DNA of 64,000 bases from WVWN01 sp964563535 (GCA_964563535.1 CAZLXP010000001.1:1-64000), one strand, 5' to 3'; numbered from the stretch's first letter, positions 25,516-33,786 are shown. Numbers and translations: made by a program. The notes: a model not told the origin generated them from the sequence alone.

Positions 25516-25920
25516 TCAGCTACTAGGGGCCACGTGTCTTTCCGAAAAAGATTTAACCGCTCTAAGATCCGCCCTTATTTTTCTCCGATCGTCCCGGCGG
25601 GGAATCCAAGTCGGGTCGTACCTAGCGCCGCGGCCGTATTGGTATAACCTATCGTAAGCGATATAAACATCTTCCCCGTAATTCGCGTTGACTACCTCAA
25701 GCATTTTTCCATGCTTACCGTACTTTAAACTCATAATACCCTCAATTAAACCATCTTTACAGAGACAAGCGTTAACGTAATGAAGGGCCGAATAGAAATA
25801 TGATATGAATGCCCAGATTAAATTACCCGCCCCTTCACATGTGTTTTCGCCAAATAGCCGGTCAGACTCGGCTCGGCGGTAATAATCATCGACTGAATAT
25901 TTATTGGTTTCCGGCGACAT
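25516..25920 (-). CDS. HEPN-like helical protein
   Basis: From ATG 25920 (MSPETNKYSVDDYYRR) the product has about 134 residues; an upstream TTG at 25944 is also possible. The all-helical pattern with WAFISYFYSALHYVNACL, KYGKHGKMLEVV, YIAYDRLYQYGRGARYDP and a final basic helix matches small HEPN proteins that often sit in defence or toxin loci. The RX4-6H RNase motif is not clear, so it may be non-catalytic. It overlaps the preceding gene by 20 nt and is the last gene of a three-gene operon. Confidence 0.55.
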   Translation of the reverse strand: MSPETNKYSVDDYYRRAESDRLFGENTCEGAGNLIWAFISYFYSALHYVNACLCKDGLIEGIMSLKYGKHGKMLEVVNANYGEDVYIAYDRLYQYGRGARYDPTWIPRRDDRRKIRADLRAVKSFSERHVAPSS

Positions 25921-26407
25921 ATAATTCCCGCCAAGCCGGACCAATTAGCGAATAAGGATCCGCGTCTTCGTTTGGGTGGTATATAAAATCGTATTGGTAA
26001 CGTAACTCGCCCCGTAATACTCTGAAAGCTCTTAAAATAGCGTCCTCATCATCGGGGTCCCAGTATTTAATAAATACCCAGATTTCGTTGTTAGCACCGC
26101 CTAATTTAAAAGCTTCAAATACTTTATCTACGGATTTAATCGGGGCAAAATAATCCCGCGCGATTGCCGTTAAATCCGAGGCGAAAAGTTCGGGGCGGGT
26201 TTCTTTGATATCGACTATAACGGGTGTTCTAGTCTCGGGGGATATCGTAGCCAAACCCCAAAGCATTTGATCGTCGGGGCCGAGTAAGAAATAACCTCGC
26301 TTTAACATCCCTAATTGTGTAAGAACCGCCGATAACCGGTCCGCCGTTGGAGGATGCCTCGTATCTCCGGAAGGCGCTAGGATAACTTTTTGGATATTAT
26401 TTTCCAT
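25901..26407 (-). CDS. Hypothetical protein (168 aa), middle gene of DUF3467/HEPN-like operon
   Basis: ATG 26407 lies 11 nt inside the DUF3467 gene, showing translational coupling. The sequence has an alpha/beta character: LSAVLTQLGMLKRGYFLL, TPVIVDIKETRPELFASDLTAIARDYF, NNEIWVFIKYWDPDDEDAILRAFRVL. Acidic patches (DPDDED) and VIVDIKE could suit a nucleotidyltransferase-like fold, the usual partner of HEPN proteins, but no GS-DxD motif is visible. I do not assign a function. Confidence 0.6.
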   Translation of the reverse strand: MENNIQKVILAPSGDTRHPPTADRLSAVLTQLGMLKRGYFLLGPDDQMLWGLATISPETRTPVIVDIKETRPELFASDLTAIARDYFAPIKSVDKVFEAFKLGGANNEIWVFIKYWDPDDEDAILRAFRVLRGELRYQYDFIYHPNEDADPYSLIGPAWRELYVAGNQ

Positions 26408-26720
26408 TTTCCCTCTTTACTTGTTTTTCCTTATACTTACGATAATTCTCCGCTAAAGCGAAGATGAATTTTTCCATAAAAGCTGGGGTGCAAGCTATGC
26501 GGTATTTTATCCGAGCTTCGATCGCACCTGCTTGTAATACGCGTTGTAAATCTTCGTCGTAAGGTTGAGGAATATCGCAAAAATCAACCGTAAATTCGTT
26601 TGGGCCATGGTTGACACGCGCGTAGTTAACATATTCCCGAGTTCGACCGTCCGGGTTTATCACCTTGATCGTAACGTCGGTTTCCTCAGGATCAGTCGGC
26701 TTGGCTGTTTCAGACACCAT
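26397..26720 (-). CDS. DUF3467 family protein
   Basis: 107 residues from ATG 26720 behind GGTGGAGTA (a GTG is the second codon). Features of DUF3467: REYVNYARVNHGPNEFTVDFCDIPQP, then a helix pair with TPAFMEKFIFALAENYRKYKEK. The function of the family is unknown. First gene of the operon; its promoter is at 26803-26831 and the terminator after the third gene is at 25464. Confidence 0.75.
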   Translation of the reverse strand: MVSETAKPTDPEETDVTIKVINPDGRTREYVNYARVNHGPNEFTVDFCDIPQPYDEDLQRVLQAGAIEARIKYRIACTPAFMEKFIFALAENYRKYKEKQVKRENGK

Positions 26721-26802
26721 TACTCCACCTCGGCGTTAAGACGCGAGGGTTAGCCCGGCTAACGTTTAATCGTGTATAGAATTCGGGGGAGAATACGCCC
26801 TT

Positions 26803-26831
26803 ATTTTACTTAAATAGCCTTCGATTTTCAA
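26803..26831 (-). promoter_or_regulatory. Sigma-70 promoter of the DUF3467 operon
   Basis: Minus strand TTGAAA (26826-26831), 17-nt spacer, TAAAAT (26803-26808), about 80 nt before the operon start. The rest of 26721-27024 holds no gene that I can support; a second promoter-like pair (TTGCAC, 17 nt, TAAATT) lies at 26947-26975. Confidence 0.7.
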
Positions 26832-27024
26832 GTATTTTTTTAGATGTAGAACCCCAACATCGCTACCCATTATAATAGGGTTATTCAATCGCGACACTCA
26901 CCCCCGCAAACGCCGTCGCGCCTTCGATGCCGTAACCGCCCTTCATAATTTACCACATTACCAACCCTTGTGCAAGGTTTTTTGCCGTTTTTCAACCGTC
27001 AGGAAAACCTTTCGGCCCAAGGGC

Positions 27025-27264
27025 TTAATGCGCGTCTACGATCGCGTCGACGGCGCGCCACAGCTTTCCGAGGTCGGCGAGCGGTAACTCTGCGGCGTTG
27101 GCAAGATCACGGATCCTATACCCGAGGGCCTGTTCGCTCGAAAAGGCGAGGGTCTCGGCACGCTTTTCACGGGCGTAAAGCGTGCCGTCCGGAAAAAGGG
27201 CCCGAAGCTTAGCTCTTATGTTTTCAAGGAGCTCGTCGCGCTTCGGGCCTTCGTTATCCGCCAT
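27025..27264 (-). CDS. Small charged helical protein (79 aa)
   Basis: ATG 27264 with GGTGGCAAT upstream. The sequence MADNEGPKRDELLENIRAKLRALFP ... REKRAETLAFSSEQALGYRIRDLANAAELPLADLGKLWRAVDAIVD is clearly protein-like with helices and a short HTH-like end, perhaps a DNA-binding or adaptor protein. No family is recognised. It is divergent from the restriction-modification gene, whose promoter lies 260 nt away; 27265-27527 shows no other convincing gene. Confidence 0.55.
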   Translation of the reverse strand: MADNEGPKRDELLENIRAKLRALFPDGTLYAREKRAETLAFSSEQALGYRIRDLANAAELPLADLGKLWRAVDAIVDAH

Positions 27265-27527
27265 ATTGCCACCGCCTTACTAATAACACGGTAACATGAC
27301 CCGAGGCGCTAAGCTACTAAAAATAGTACTAAGTCTTCCCCGCCATATACGTCTCGCCGGCGCGATCATGCTGTACGGACGCGTTCCAGGCGCCCCACCC
27401 GGCGTGGCCCTTGACGGTAAAGCCTTCGCCGTAGCCTCCCGCGACGCCCGGGCGCCGATGTTATAGCGTTTTTCGCGGCCCGGGTTAAGGCGCGGCGTCA
27501 TTATTCTCCGGGGCGGCCATTTAAAAG

Positions 27528-27557
27528 TTGACACCGTTCCGCGGTTAAGTATATTAT
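27528..27557 (+). promoter_or_regulatory. Promoter of the type IIG RM gene
   Basis: TTGACA at 27528-27533 and overlapping TATATT/TATTAT boxes at 27550-27557 (16- or 18-nt spacing). The strong ribosome site GAGGAGGAGAT follows, directly before ATG 27578. Confidence 0.75.
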
Positions 27558-27577
27558 AGCGGCGAGGAGGAGGAGAT

Positions 27578-30457
27578 ATGGCGATACCCGAGATAGTCGA
27601 AACCCTTGTCGCGCGGTTCGCGAGGAACCGCGACCTCTATTGCGGGAGCGGTTACAAAGAGACCCAACTCCGCCGGGAGTTCCTCGACCCGTTCTTCGAG
27701 GCGCTGGGGTGGGACGTCGATAACAAGCGCGGCGCGTCGCCGCTGTATCAGGACGTCGTTCACGAGTACGGCACAGACGTCGAGGGTTCTCAAAAGACCG
27801 CCGACTACGCCTTCCGCGTCGGCGAGAAAGTAAAGTTTTTCGCGGAGGCCAAAAAGCCCGGTACGCGCCTCAAAGACGACCCCACGCCGGCGCTTCAACT
27901 ACGGCGCTATGCCTATTCCGCAAGTTTACCCCTTTCCATTTTAACGGACTTCGAAGAGTTCGCGGTGTACGACGGCCGCGTTCCGCCGAAGAAGGCCGAC
28001 GCCGCCTCCCACGCCCGGGTCTTGTATTTTACCTACGACGAGTACCCGGAACGTTGGGAGGAGATCGCGGCCGTATTCTCGCGCGACGCCGTATGGCGCG
28101 GCGACTTCGACAAGTACGCCGAAAAAGCCGTCGGGGGAAAACACGAGCCGGTAGACAAGGCGTTCTTAAAACTCCTCGAGCGCTGGCGCGACGAGCTCGC
28201 CCGCAACGTCGCGAACCGGAACCGCGAGAAGGAGCTGGACAAGTACGAACTGAGCGGGGCGGTACAGGCCATACTCGACCGGGTAATTTTCCTGCGGGTG
28301 GCGGAGGACCGGGGCATCGAGGGCCGCAGCCGCTTAGAGGCGCTGATGACCGGGGAGAACGTTTACGGCCGCCTGGTCGAGTTGTTCCTCGAGGCGGACG
28401 ACGTTTACAACTCGGGGCTCTTTCACTTCCGCGAGGAGAAAGGGCGCGCCACCGCGCGCGACGAGCTCACGCTGACGCTGCACGTAGATGACGCCGTGTT
28501 GCGGAAAATCCTCCGGGAGCTAGCCGAAAGCCCCTACGAGTTCGGCGTCGTCCCGGTGGAAATACTCGGCCAGGTTTACGAGCAGTTCCTCGGCAAGACG
28601 ATATGGCTCGACGGCCGCGGCGTCCACATCGACTACAAGGCGGAGGTCCGCAAGGCCAAGGGCGTTTATTACACGCCCCAATATATAGTGGAGTACATCG
28701 TCAAAAATACGGTGGGGGAGTTGTTGAAGGGATGCAAGACGCCGACGGAGGCCGCCAAGCTGAAAGTCCTCGACCCGGCCTGCGGCTCGGGCTCGTTCCT
28801 GCTGGGCGCGTATCAGCATCTAATTAACTGGCACCTCGAGTGGTACGTCAACGACGGCCCGGCTAAGCACGAGGGCCGCCTCGTCGCGACCGCGGGGCCC
28901 GGGCCGGCTAGCTGGCGGCTCACCGCCGCGGCTAAGAAAGACATACTCCTTAACAACATCTACGGCGTGGACATCGACCCGCAGGCGGTGGAGGTTACGA
29001 AGCTCTCGCTTCTCCTCAAGGCTTTGGAGGGCGAGAGCCGCGAGTCCGTCGGCGCGCAGACGAAGTTCCTGCGCGAGCGGATACTACCGGATTTGGGGGA
29101 CAATATCAAGTGCGGCAACTCGCTCATAGGGTCCGACTATTTTGAGGGGGGACAGACATTAATGTCTGTCCCACCGGACGAAGAAGAACGCCGCCGCGTC
29201 AACCCGTTCGACTGGGAGGTGGAGTTCGAGGAGATAATGAAGGCGGGCGGCTTCGACGCGGTGATAGGCAACCCGCCGTGGGGTAGTACTTTTTCTGAAA
29301 CCGAATTAGTTTACTTCCGGAACGCTTTTAAAACGGCAACGGGTAAGGTAATAGATTCTTACGCGGTATTTATAGAAAAAGGGTTTTTAGTAACTAGCCA
29401 TTCCGGCTTCATAAGCTACATTACACCCGATACTTTTTTACAGAAGGACGATTATTACGTCCTTCGCGATTGGTTAACAGCAGAAGCTACAGTTTTAGAT
29501 TTAATAGAAGCAGGGCCGTTATTCCGTCAAGTACGGGATACGTGGGCCGCAGTTTGGGTTATTAAAAAAGACCGGCCTACTAAAAAACATATGATAAGTC
29601 GAAAACAAATTAGTAGGTTTATTAAATCTGTCGAGGACCGCGGGGCGGAGTTCGAAAATGCGGATTTCGATACAATTGGGAATTTTTCGCAATATAAATG
29701 GCGAGAAGACCCAGATTTAATATTAGGGTATTTACCTACGGGTGGGGCGCAAAATATTATTAAAAGAATGTGGCCCTATCCTAGGTTAGGCGAATTAGGT
29801 GATATGTATTCTATATCACGTGGCGAAGAAGGTAGTAAGTATCGGTTAAAAACGCATAAGAAGGGTAGCTATTTTATGGTGATACCGGAGAACGTCGAAA
29901 GATATTCCCTCGAACCCGGTATAAGCGTAGTTAGTAATACTCTAACCCCTAATAAGATAAGTTCGGTTTATTCGAAACCCAAAATTTGGATTATTAGAAT
30001 ACAAAAAATGAGATGGTTGCAGAGATTGGTATGTACGTTAGATACCCGGGATAATTCGGCGGGCATGAAAACTCTACAATCGATAGTATCTAACGAGGGT
30101 GATACTAAGCGATTATTATATTTATTGGGCCTCATGAATTCGAAATTATTTAATTATTGGTGCGTTAATTATTTAAGCGATGATATGAACCAGGCGTATC
30201 TTTCAAAGTTACCGATCGCCGGATTAGATCGTTCTAACCCCGCCGATGTCGCCCGGCACGACAAGATGGTGGCGTTGGTGGAGGAGATGCTCGCGTTGCA
30301 CAAACGCGTCGCCGCCGCCAAATCGGACGCCGACAAGCAACGCCTCCAGCGCGCCATCGACGTTACGGATAAGAAGATCGATACGTTGGTTTACGAGCTC
30401 TACGGTTTGACGGATGAGGAGGTCGAAGTAGTCGAGGGAACGCAAACGAAGGTATAA
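27578..30457 (+). CDS. Type IIG restriction-modification enzyme (Eco57I-like)
   Basis: 959 residues combining nuclease, N6-adenine methyltransferase and target recognition. The N-terminal PD-(D/E)XK nuclease shows Asp76, Glu90 and Lys92 (DYAF ... FFAEAKK). A helical linker leads to the gamma-class methyltransferase with motif I DPACGSGSFL (about 397-406) and motif IV NPPW (about 564-567). Codons are GC-rich to just after NPPW (near 29283), AT-rich to about 30225 (target recognition domain) and GC-rich again for the last 75 codons, so the recognition domain has probably been exchanged. The C-terminal helical piece (KMVALVEEMLALHKRVAAAKSDADKQ..., LVYELYGLTDEEV) recurs in nine decayed copies downstream. 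A palindrome of 24 bases sits in frame at 29149. Confidence 0.93.
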   Translation: MAIPEIVETLVARFARNRDLYCGSGYKETQLRREFLDPFFEALGWDVDNKRGASPLYQDVVHEYGTDVEGSQKTADYAFRVGEKVKFFAEAKKPGTRLKDDPTPALQLRRYAYSASLPLSILTDFEEFAVYDGRVPPKKADAASHARVLYFTYDEYPERWEEIAAVFSRDAVWRGDFDKYAEKAVGGKHEPVDKAFLKLLERWRDELARNVANRNREKELDKYELSGAVQAILDRVIFLRVAEDRGIEGRSRLEALMTGENVYGRLVELFLEADDVYNSGLFHFREEKGRATARDELTLTLHVDDAVLRKILRELAESPYEFGVVPVEILGQVYEQFLGKTIWLDGRGVHIDYKAEVRKAKGVYYTPQYIVEYIVKNTVGELLKGCKTPTEAAKLKVLDPACGSGSFLLGAYQHLINWHLEWYVNDGPAKHEGRLVATAGPGPASWRLTAAAKKDILLNNIYGVDIDPQAVEVTKLSLLLKALEGESRESVGAQTKFLRERILPDLGDNIKCGNSLIGSDYFEGGQTLMSVPPDEEERRRVNPFDWEVEFEEIMKAGGFDAVIGNPPWGSTFSETELVYFRNAFKTATGKVIDSYAVFIEKGFLVTSHSGFISYITPDTFLQKDDYYVLRDWLTAEATVLDLIEAGPLFRQVRDTWAAVWVIKKDRPTKKHMISRKQISRFIKSVEDRGAEFENADFDTIGNFSQYKWREDPDLILGYLPTGGAQNIIKRMWPYPRLGELGDMYSISRGEEGSKYRLKTHKKGSYFMVIPENVERYSLEPGISVVSNTLTPNKISSVYSKPKIWIIRIQKMRWLQRLVCTLDTRDNSAGMKTLQSIVSNEGDTKRLLYLLGLMNSKLFNYWCVNYLSDDMNQAYLSKLPIAGLDRSNPADVARHDKMVALVEEMLALHKRVAAAKSDADKQRLQRAIDVTDKKIDTLVYELYGLTDEEVEVVEGTQTKV
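29149..29172. repeat. 24-nt perfect palindrome inside the RM gene
   Basis: GGGACAGACATT followed by its exact reverse complement. In frame it encodes part of GGQTLMSVPP, an apparent insertion in a variable loop before NPPW. Its form resembles the REP-like palindromes that follow stop codons further down the array. Confidence 0.8.
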
Positions 30458-30506
30458 AGACCGTACCGGTAAATAATAAACTGGAAATAACGAAACGAGG
30501 TATGAG

Positions 30507-31340
30507 GTGGAAAACCTACCGTTAACGTTAAAGGAATATTTTAAAACCAAGGCGGTTAAAGGCATAACTATACTAAATGACGGCGCAGGGGAAACGTTCC
30601 CTCTATCCGGTGTTATTACCTACGGCGCTATATTATTCGCCGACCTTCCGGGTTTTTCTAAACGGTTAGCCGAATACCCGGAACCCGGATACGGTTTATT
30701 CCTAGCTAACTTATTTTTCGCTTGGTTTAAAGGGGAACACGTTTATAAATTCGGCGGGTTATTAGATAAGTACATCGGGGATGAAATTATGATGGTTTTC
30801 CCTGCCGATACTTGCGACGGATTACCCCTAAAAGCGGCTTTGTCTGCGGCGCGACGTTTTATTGATTATGACGTTTGGGATTTTAGGCCTCGCGTAGGCG
30901 TAGCGGTTGGGGATTTCGTAATCGGTATAGTAGGACCTTTGGAAAAGGATTATGACGATAATTTTCGCTTGACCGATATAACAGCAGTCGGGAATACCGT
31001 TAATATAGCCGCTAGGTGCGTACAAACGTTGGGGAACAATAAAACGGTTCGAGTCGCGACTTCTGATATCGAGTTAGTCCGAACCGTTTTCCCTTCACGG
31101 CCGAGTAGCAATGGAGGACACATAAGAAGGGACGTTTGGAATATAGATGGGCCTAAAGAGGTAGAAGCGAAAAATGTTGGTTGCATTACGGTCATAGATA
31201 TCGAAAACCCTTCCATTTGGGGCCCATTGATGGGATTTTCTAACGGCAAGGCCAAGGACCGGGAAACTGAATTACACGAACAATATACCCAAGGGATTAA
31301 TTACGCTTTAGATAAAGGGACCGTCGTTAACGATAAATAA
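30507..31340 (+). CDS. Class III nucleotide cyclase (Pycsar-like candidate)
   Basis: 277 residues, GTG 30507 after GAGGTATGAG. Cyclase homology domain: first metal Asp in GAILFADLPGFSKRLAE, second in DKYIGDEIMMVFP, and the transition-state Asn/Arg in TAVGNTVNIAARC. It thus keeps all catalytic residues; substrate-defining positions do not tell me whether ATP, GTP or a pyrimidine is used. Soluble, no sensor domain. It is the first cargo behind the RM gene, AT-rich, and stands alone like PycC of Pycsar defence, but no adjacent protein with a cyclic-nucleotide-binding domain is evident; the next membrane proteins are 1-2 kb away. A cAMP-signalling role is the alternative. Confidence 0.8.
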   Translation: MENLPLTLKEYFKTKAVKGITILNDGAGETFPLSGVITYGAILFADLPGFSKRLAEYPEPGYGLFLANLFFAWFKGEHVYKFGGLLDKYIGDEIMMVFPADTCDGLPLKAALSAARRFIDYDVWDFRPRVGVAVGDFVIGIVGPLEKDYDDNFRLTDITAVGNTVNIAARCVQTLGNNKTVRVATSDIELVRTVFPSRPSSNGGHIRRDVWNIDGPKEVEAKNVGCITVIDIENPSIWGPLMGFSNGKAKDRETELHEQYTQGINYALDKGTVVNDK

Positions 31341-31354
31341 AATTAGAGTCCCCT

Positions 31355-31557
31355 ACGCCGCCCGGCACGACAAGATCGTGGCGTTGGTGGAGGAGATGCT
31401 CGAGCTGCACAAACGCGTCGTCGCCGCCAAATCCGATACGGACAAAAAACGCCTCGAGCGCGCGATAAACGCCACCGACGGCAAAATAGACGCGCTGGTC
31501 TACGAGCTATACGGTTTGAGCGAGGAAAATATAAAGACCGTAGTAAGTAAATTATAA
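31355..31557 (+). repeat. RM C-terminal scar R1
   Basis: In-frame copy of the last ~65 codons of the type IIG gene: ARHDKIVALVEEMLELHKR ... LVYELYGLSEENIKTVV, then TAA at 31555. Open throughout but with no ribosome site. It follows the cyclase stop by 15 nt. Confidence 0.85.
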
Positions 31558-31558
31558 G

Positions 31559-31587
31559 GGCGGCTTTCGCCGCCCCCCATTTTTAGA
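31559..31587 (+). terminator. Terminator after scar R1
   Basis: GGGCGGC, TTTC loop, GCCGCCC then CCCATTTTT. It separates plus-strand transcription from the convergent small genes at 31590-31970. Confidence 0.7.
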
Positions 31588-31589
31588 CC

Positions 31590-31757
31590 TTACCCGGGTT
31601 TACATTCTTCGCACGGTTTATACCCTTGGCCTTTTGCATACGACCTTTTTACCGTACGACGGTTAATAGGTTTTATATTATCTACCCATTTACAACCGGG
31701 TTTGTGGTACCGGCTATCCTCTTGTTTATCTGTAGAGATTATTACGTCGGGGTCCAT
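31590..31757 (-). CDS. Small Ada-like Cys/His metal-binding protein (55 aa)
   Basis: ATG 31757 with AAAGGAGGTGATTTT. The sequence has YHKPGCKWVDNI ... SYAKGQGYKPCEECKPG, the YHxxxC...G-YxPCxxC pattern of the Ada metal-binding domain and related zinc ribbons, which would hold one Zn by His/Cys ligands (Cys22, Cys49, Cys52, His18). Alone, such modules are found beside nucleases and modification genes; a DNA-damage or nucleic-acid role is possible. It is convergent to the RM array and pairs with the small basic gene upstream. Confidence 0.7.
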   Translation of the reverse strand: MDPDVIISTDKQEDSRYHKPGCKWVDNIKPINRRTVKRSYAKGQGYKPCEECKPG

Positions 31758-31838
31758 AAAATCACCTCCTTTATCTTTATGGTTTTTGGTTGTCGGCGTT
31801 TCCTCTTACGGAAGCTTTTTAAAATTCCGACCGGAAAA

Positions 31839-31970
31839 TCATTTCTTTTTAGGGGTCTGGGATAAAGCGCTTCCGGCTGCCGTTTTACTTGGCTTAGAGG
31901 TCCGCCCGTCCCGTAGAACTTTCGAAGCCGCGGATGCCGCTTTCGGGCTTGTTACCTTTCCTTTCGTCAT
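31839..31970 (-). CDS. Small basic Ala/Ser/Lys-rich protein (43 aa)
   Basis: ATG 31970 behind AAGGAGGTGTTATT. The product has the form MTKGKVTSPKAASAASKVLRD ... SKTAAGSALSQTPKKK, a pattern I recall from small conserved bacterial proteins of unknown role. Lys/Ser/Ala-rich and histone-like, it may bind DNA or RNA. A promoter with TTGCGT, 17 nt, TATAAT lies at 32012-32040. The gene is missing from standard length cut-offs and forms cargo 2 of the array together with the zinc-binding gene. Confidence 0.7.
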   Translation of the reverse strand: MTKGKVTSPKAASAASKVLRDGRTSKPSKTAAGSALSQTPKKK

Positions 31971-32011
31971 AATAACACCTCCTTCTTTTAGGTTTTTAAT
32001 TACATTATAGT

Positions 32012-32040
32012 ATTATAAAAAAAATCCGTCTAATACGCAA
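32012..32040 (-). promoter_or_regulatory. Sigma-70 promoter for the small convergent gene pair
   Basis: Minus strand TTGCGT (32035-32040), 17-nt spacer, TATAAT (32012-32017), about 42 nt before ATG 31970. Confidence 0.7.
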
Positions 32041-32075
32041 TACATATTTCGGCATCCACCGAAGTCGTACCAACG

Positions 32076-32279
32076 AACGACGTCGCCCGGTACGACAAGA
32101 TGGTCGCGTTGGTGGAGGAGATGCTCGCTCTCCACAAGCGCCTAAGTGTCGCCAACGCCGACGCGGATAAGAAAATGCTCCAACGCGCCATCGACGTTAC
32201 GGATAAAAAGATCAACGCGCTGGTGTACGAATTATACGGTTTGACGGCTGAGGATATAAAAATTATGGAGTCGTCGTAG
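32076..32279 (+). repeat. RM C-terminal scar R2
   Basis: NDVARYDKMVALVEEMLALHKR ... ALVYELYGLTAEDIKIMES then TAG at 32277; about 65 codons, uninterrupted. Directly followed by a REP-like palindrome (32280-32301). Confidence 0.85.
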
Positions 32280-32301
32280 GGGACGGTCTTAAGACCGGCC
32301 C
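32280..32301. repeat. REP-like imperfect palindrome following scar R2
   Basis: GGGACGGTCTT and its complement with one mismatch pair. Close relatives lie at 32334-32355 and 35792-35813; the latter also follows the TAG of a scar. Confidence 0.7.
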
Positions 32302-32333
32302 GCCTTGGGTTTTTAAGATATGTCGGGTTTGGT

Positions 32334-32355
32334 GGCACGGCCTAAAGGCCGCGCC
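32334..32355. repeat. REP-like imperfect palindrome
   Basis: GGCACGGCCTA and near complement; same size and layout as the palindrome at 32280. Lies between scars R2 and R3. Confidence 0.6.
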
Positions 32356-32367
32356 CTACGAAAACCC

Positions 32368-32459
32368 CCGCCGCCACCGACCGCAAGATCGACGCGCTGG
32401 TCTACGAGCTATACGGCTTGACCGATGAGGAGATAAAAATAGTAGAGGGTTCTATTTAA
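32368..32459 (+). repeat. RM C-terminal scar R3
   Basis: Last 30 codons only: AATDRKIDALVYELYGLTDEEIKIVEG then TAA at 32457. Its GTAGAGGG lies 16 nt before the ATG of the next cargo at 32464. Confidence 0.85.
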
Positions 32460-32463
32460 AACG

Positions 32464-33129
32464 ATGTTCTATGAATTAATACACTTTAAAATTAGCCCTA
32501 TATTACTATTAACTCTGGGCTTATCTTCCGAGTTTTTAGGCACCTTTTTAATTGCCGTGGACGCCGTCGCAATAAAAGAGTTCCTTTTAAAATTCCGATC
32601 CGATGTTTTTTATGAAAAACGCAGGGCCGATTTAGCGATTACTAAGTTTATTAATAGGTCTATTGCTTTTATTGTTTTCGGAACCGTTTTCGCCATAGTA
32701 ACTACCGCGATTGGTTTAGATCTAGTACTTGCCTTGTTGCTCGCCCCATTAGGTTTTATTATACACCGTTTAATATCACGCATTCTTGGCCGGTTTTATT
32801 CACTAGTCCGTGTTCATCCGCCTAAATTGCGGGGGGGATGTATCTTAAAACCCTTATCGATTTTTATATGGCTATTATGGTTTATAGGCCTTTTGCTAAC
32901 GTTTACCATATATATAGGTTTCGACATTGGTTTTGTTGTTGTGGTGTATGGGCTTAGCGAAAAATATTTAAAGCCTTTGGTGATAAAATTTTTCGATTAT
33001 TTCAGCGAAAAGTGCATTAAGAAAGGCGAATCGTGGTTTCTTAAGTCATATATCATTACGGGGATTCTATTAATATTATTTGGGTTCTTATATCAAATTA
33101 CGGGCACTATTCTAATTGCTTTATATTAA
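32464..33129 (+). CDS. Polytopic membrane protein (cargo 3)
   Basis: 221 residues with about five or six hydrophobic helices (ISPILLLTLGLSSEFLGTFLIAV, SIAFIVFGTVFAIVTTAIGLDLVLALLLAPLGFII, PLSIFIWLLWFIGLLLTFTIYIGFDIGFVVVVYG, SYIITGILLILFGFLYQITGTILIALY). AT-rich, five nt after scar R3. No family is recognised and no enzymatic motif is seen. In this setting it may be a membrane effector, but nothing in the sequence proves that. Confidence 0.65.
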   Translation: MFYELIHFKISPILLLTLGLSSEFLGTFLIAVDAVAIKEFLLKFRSDVFYEKRRADLAITKFINRSIAFIVFGTVFAIVTTAIGLDLVLALLLAPLGFIIHRLISRILGRFYSLVRVHPPKLRGGCILKPLSIFIWLLWFIGLLLTFTIYIGFDIGFVVVVYGLSEKYLKPLVIKFFDYFSEKCIKKGESWFLKSYIITGILLILFGFLYQITGTILIALY

Positions 33130-33194
33130 TACCTGGTCCTATAGAAAATACGCGCTACGCGTGCCCCTCGGTCGTAACGCCGCGGCTGTCGCCG

Positions 33195-33277
33195 CGGCCC
33201 CCGATATCGACGCGCTGGTCTATGAGCTGTACGGCCTGACCGATGAGGAGATAAGGATCGTGGAGGGGGCGAAGTAA
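33195..33277 (+). repeat. RM C-terminal scar R4
   Basis: Decayed start, then DIDALVYELYGLTDEEIRIVEGAK and TAA at 33275, 15 nt before the next cargo start. Confidence 0.85.
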
Positions 33278-33291
33278 AAGGAAACGGCTTT

Positions 33292-33786
33292 ATGTGGGAT
33301 TGGTTACTAAAACACGTTCCCGAGTTAACCGCTTTGTCTACGGTTATTATGGCCGCGGCTACTACTATCGTAGCAGCCGCTACCGCGGTTTACGCGTTTT
33401 TAACTAATAAGTCATTAGCGCAGTCGAGGAAGGCCGTCACGGCTACCACCTTACCTTTACTCGCACTGCAGGAAGATACCTTTGGCGCTAATTACCCGCA
33501 ATTAATATTCGTGAACCTGAAGAATAATGGATTTGGGCCGGCTTTAGAAATTCGACCTGAAATACAGGGGAATCCGGTCGGGTTTCATGTTTTAATTAAA
33601 AAACGTAGTTTGGGCCCGGGCGATAGTTTAACGTTAGAAATAATAGGAGACCCCCATAAAGTAATCGATTATTCGGGAGTTTTGCGAGTTCGCGTATATT
33701 ACCGGGCGATATTTGGCGTCGTATACGAGTTATTGTTTGGTTTTTCCATTGATTCTCGCATCGTGGCTTTAATTCGCGTAGATTGA
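33292..33786 (+). CDS. Membrane-anchored hypothetical protein (cargo 4)
   Basis: 164 residues, ATG 33292 after AAAGGAAACGGCTTT. One N-terminal membrane helix (LTALSTVIMAAATTIVAAATAVYAFL) followed by a cytoplasmic or periplasmic beta-rich domain (LIFVNLKNNGFGPALEIRPEIQG, GPGDSLTLEI, VLRVRVYYRAIFGVVYELLFGF). This resembles widespread small proteins of unknown function with one helix and an Ig-like domain. The next scar starts 15 nt after its stop. Confidence 0.6.
   Translation: MWDWLLKHVPELTALSTVIMAAATTIVAAATAVYAFLTNKSLAQSRKAVTATTLPLLALQEDTFGANYPQLIFVNLKNNGFGPALEIRPEIQGNPVGFHVLIKKRSLGPGDSLTLEIIGDPHKVIDYSGVLRVRVYYRAIFGVVYELLFGFSIDSRIVALIRVD

Noticed and set aside
27280..27534. 84-codon minus-strand frame before the RM gene
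   Set aside because: Arg/Pro/Ser-rich, no ribosome site, overlaps the RM promoter region.
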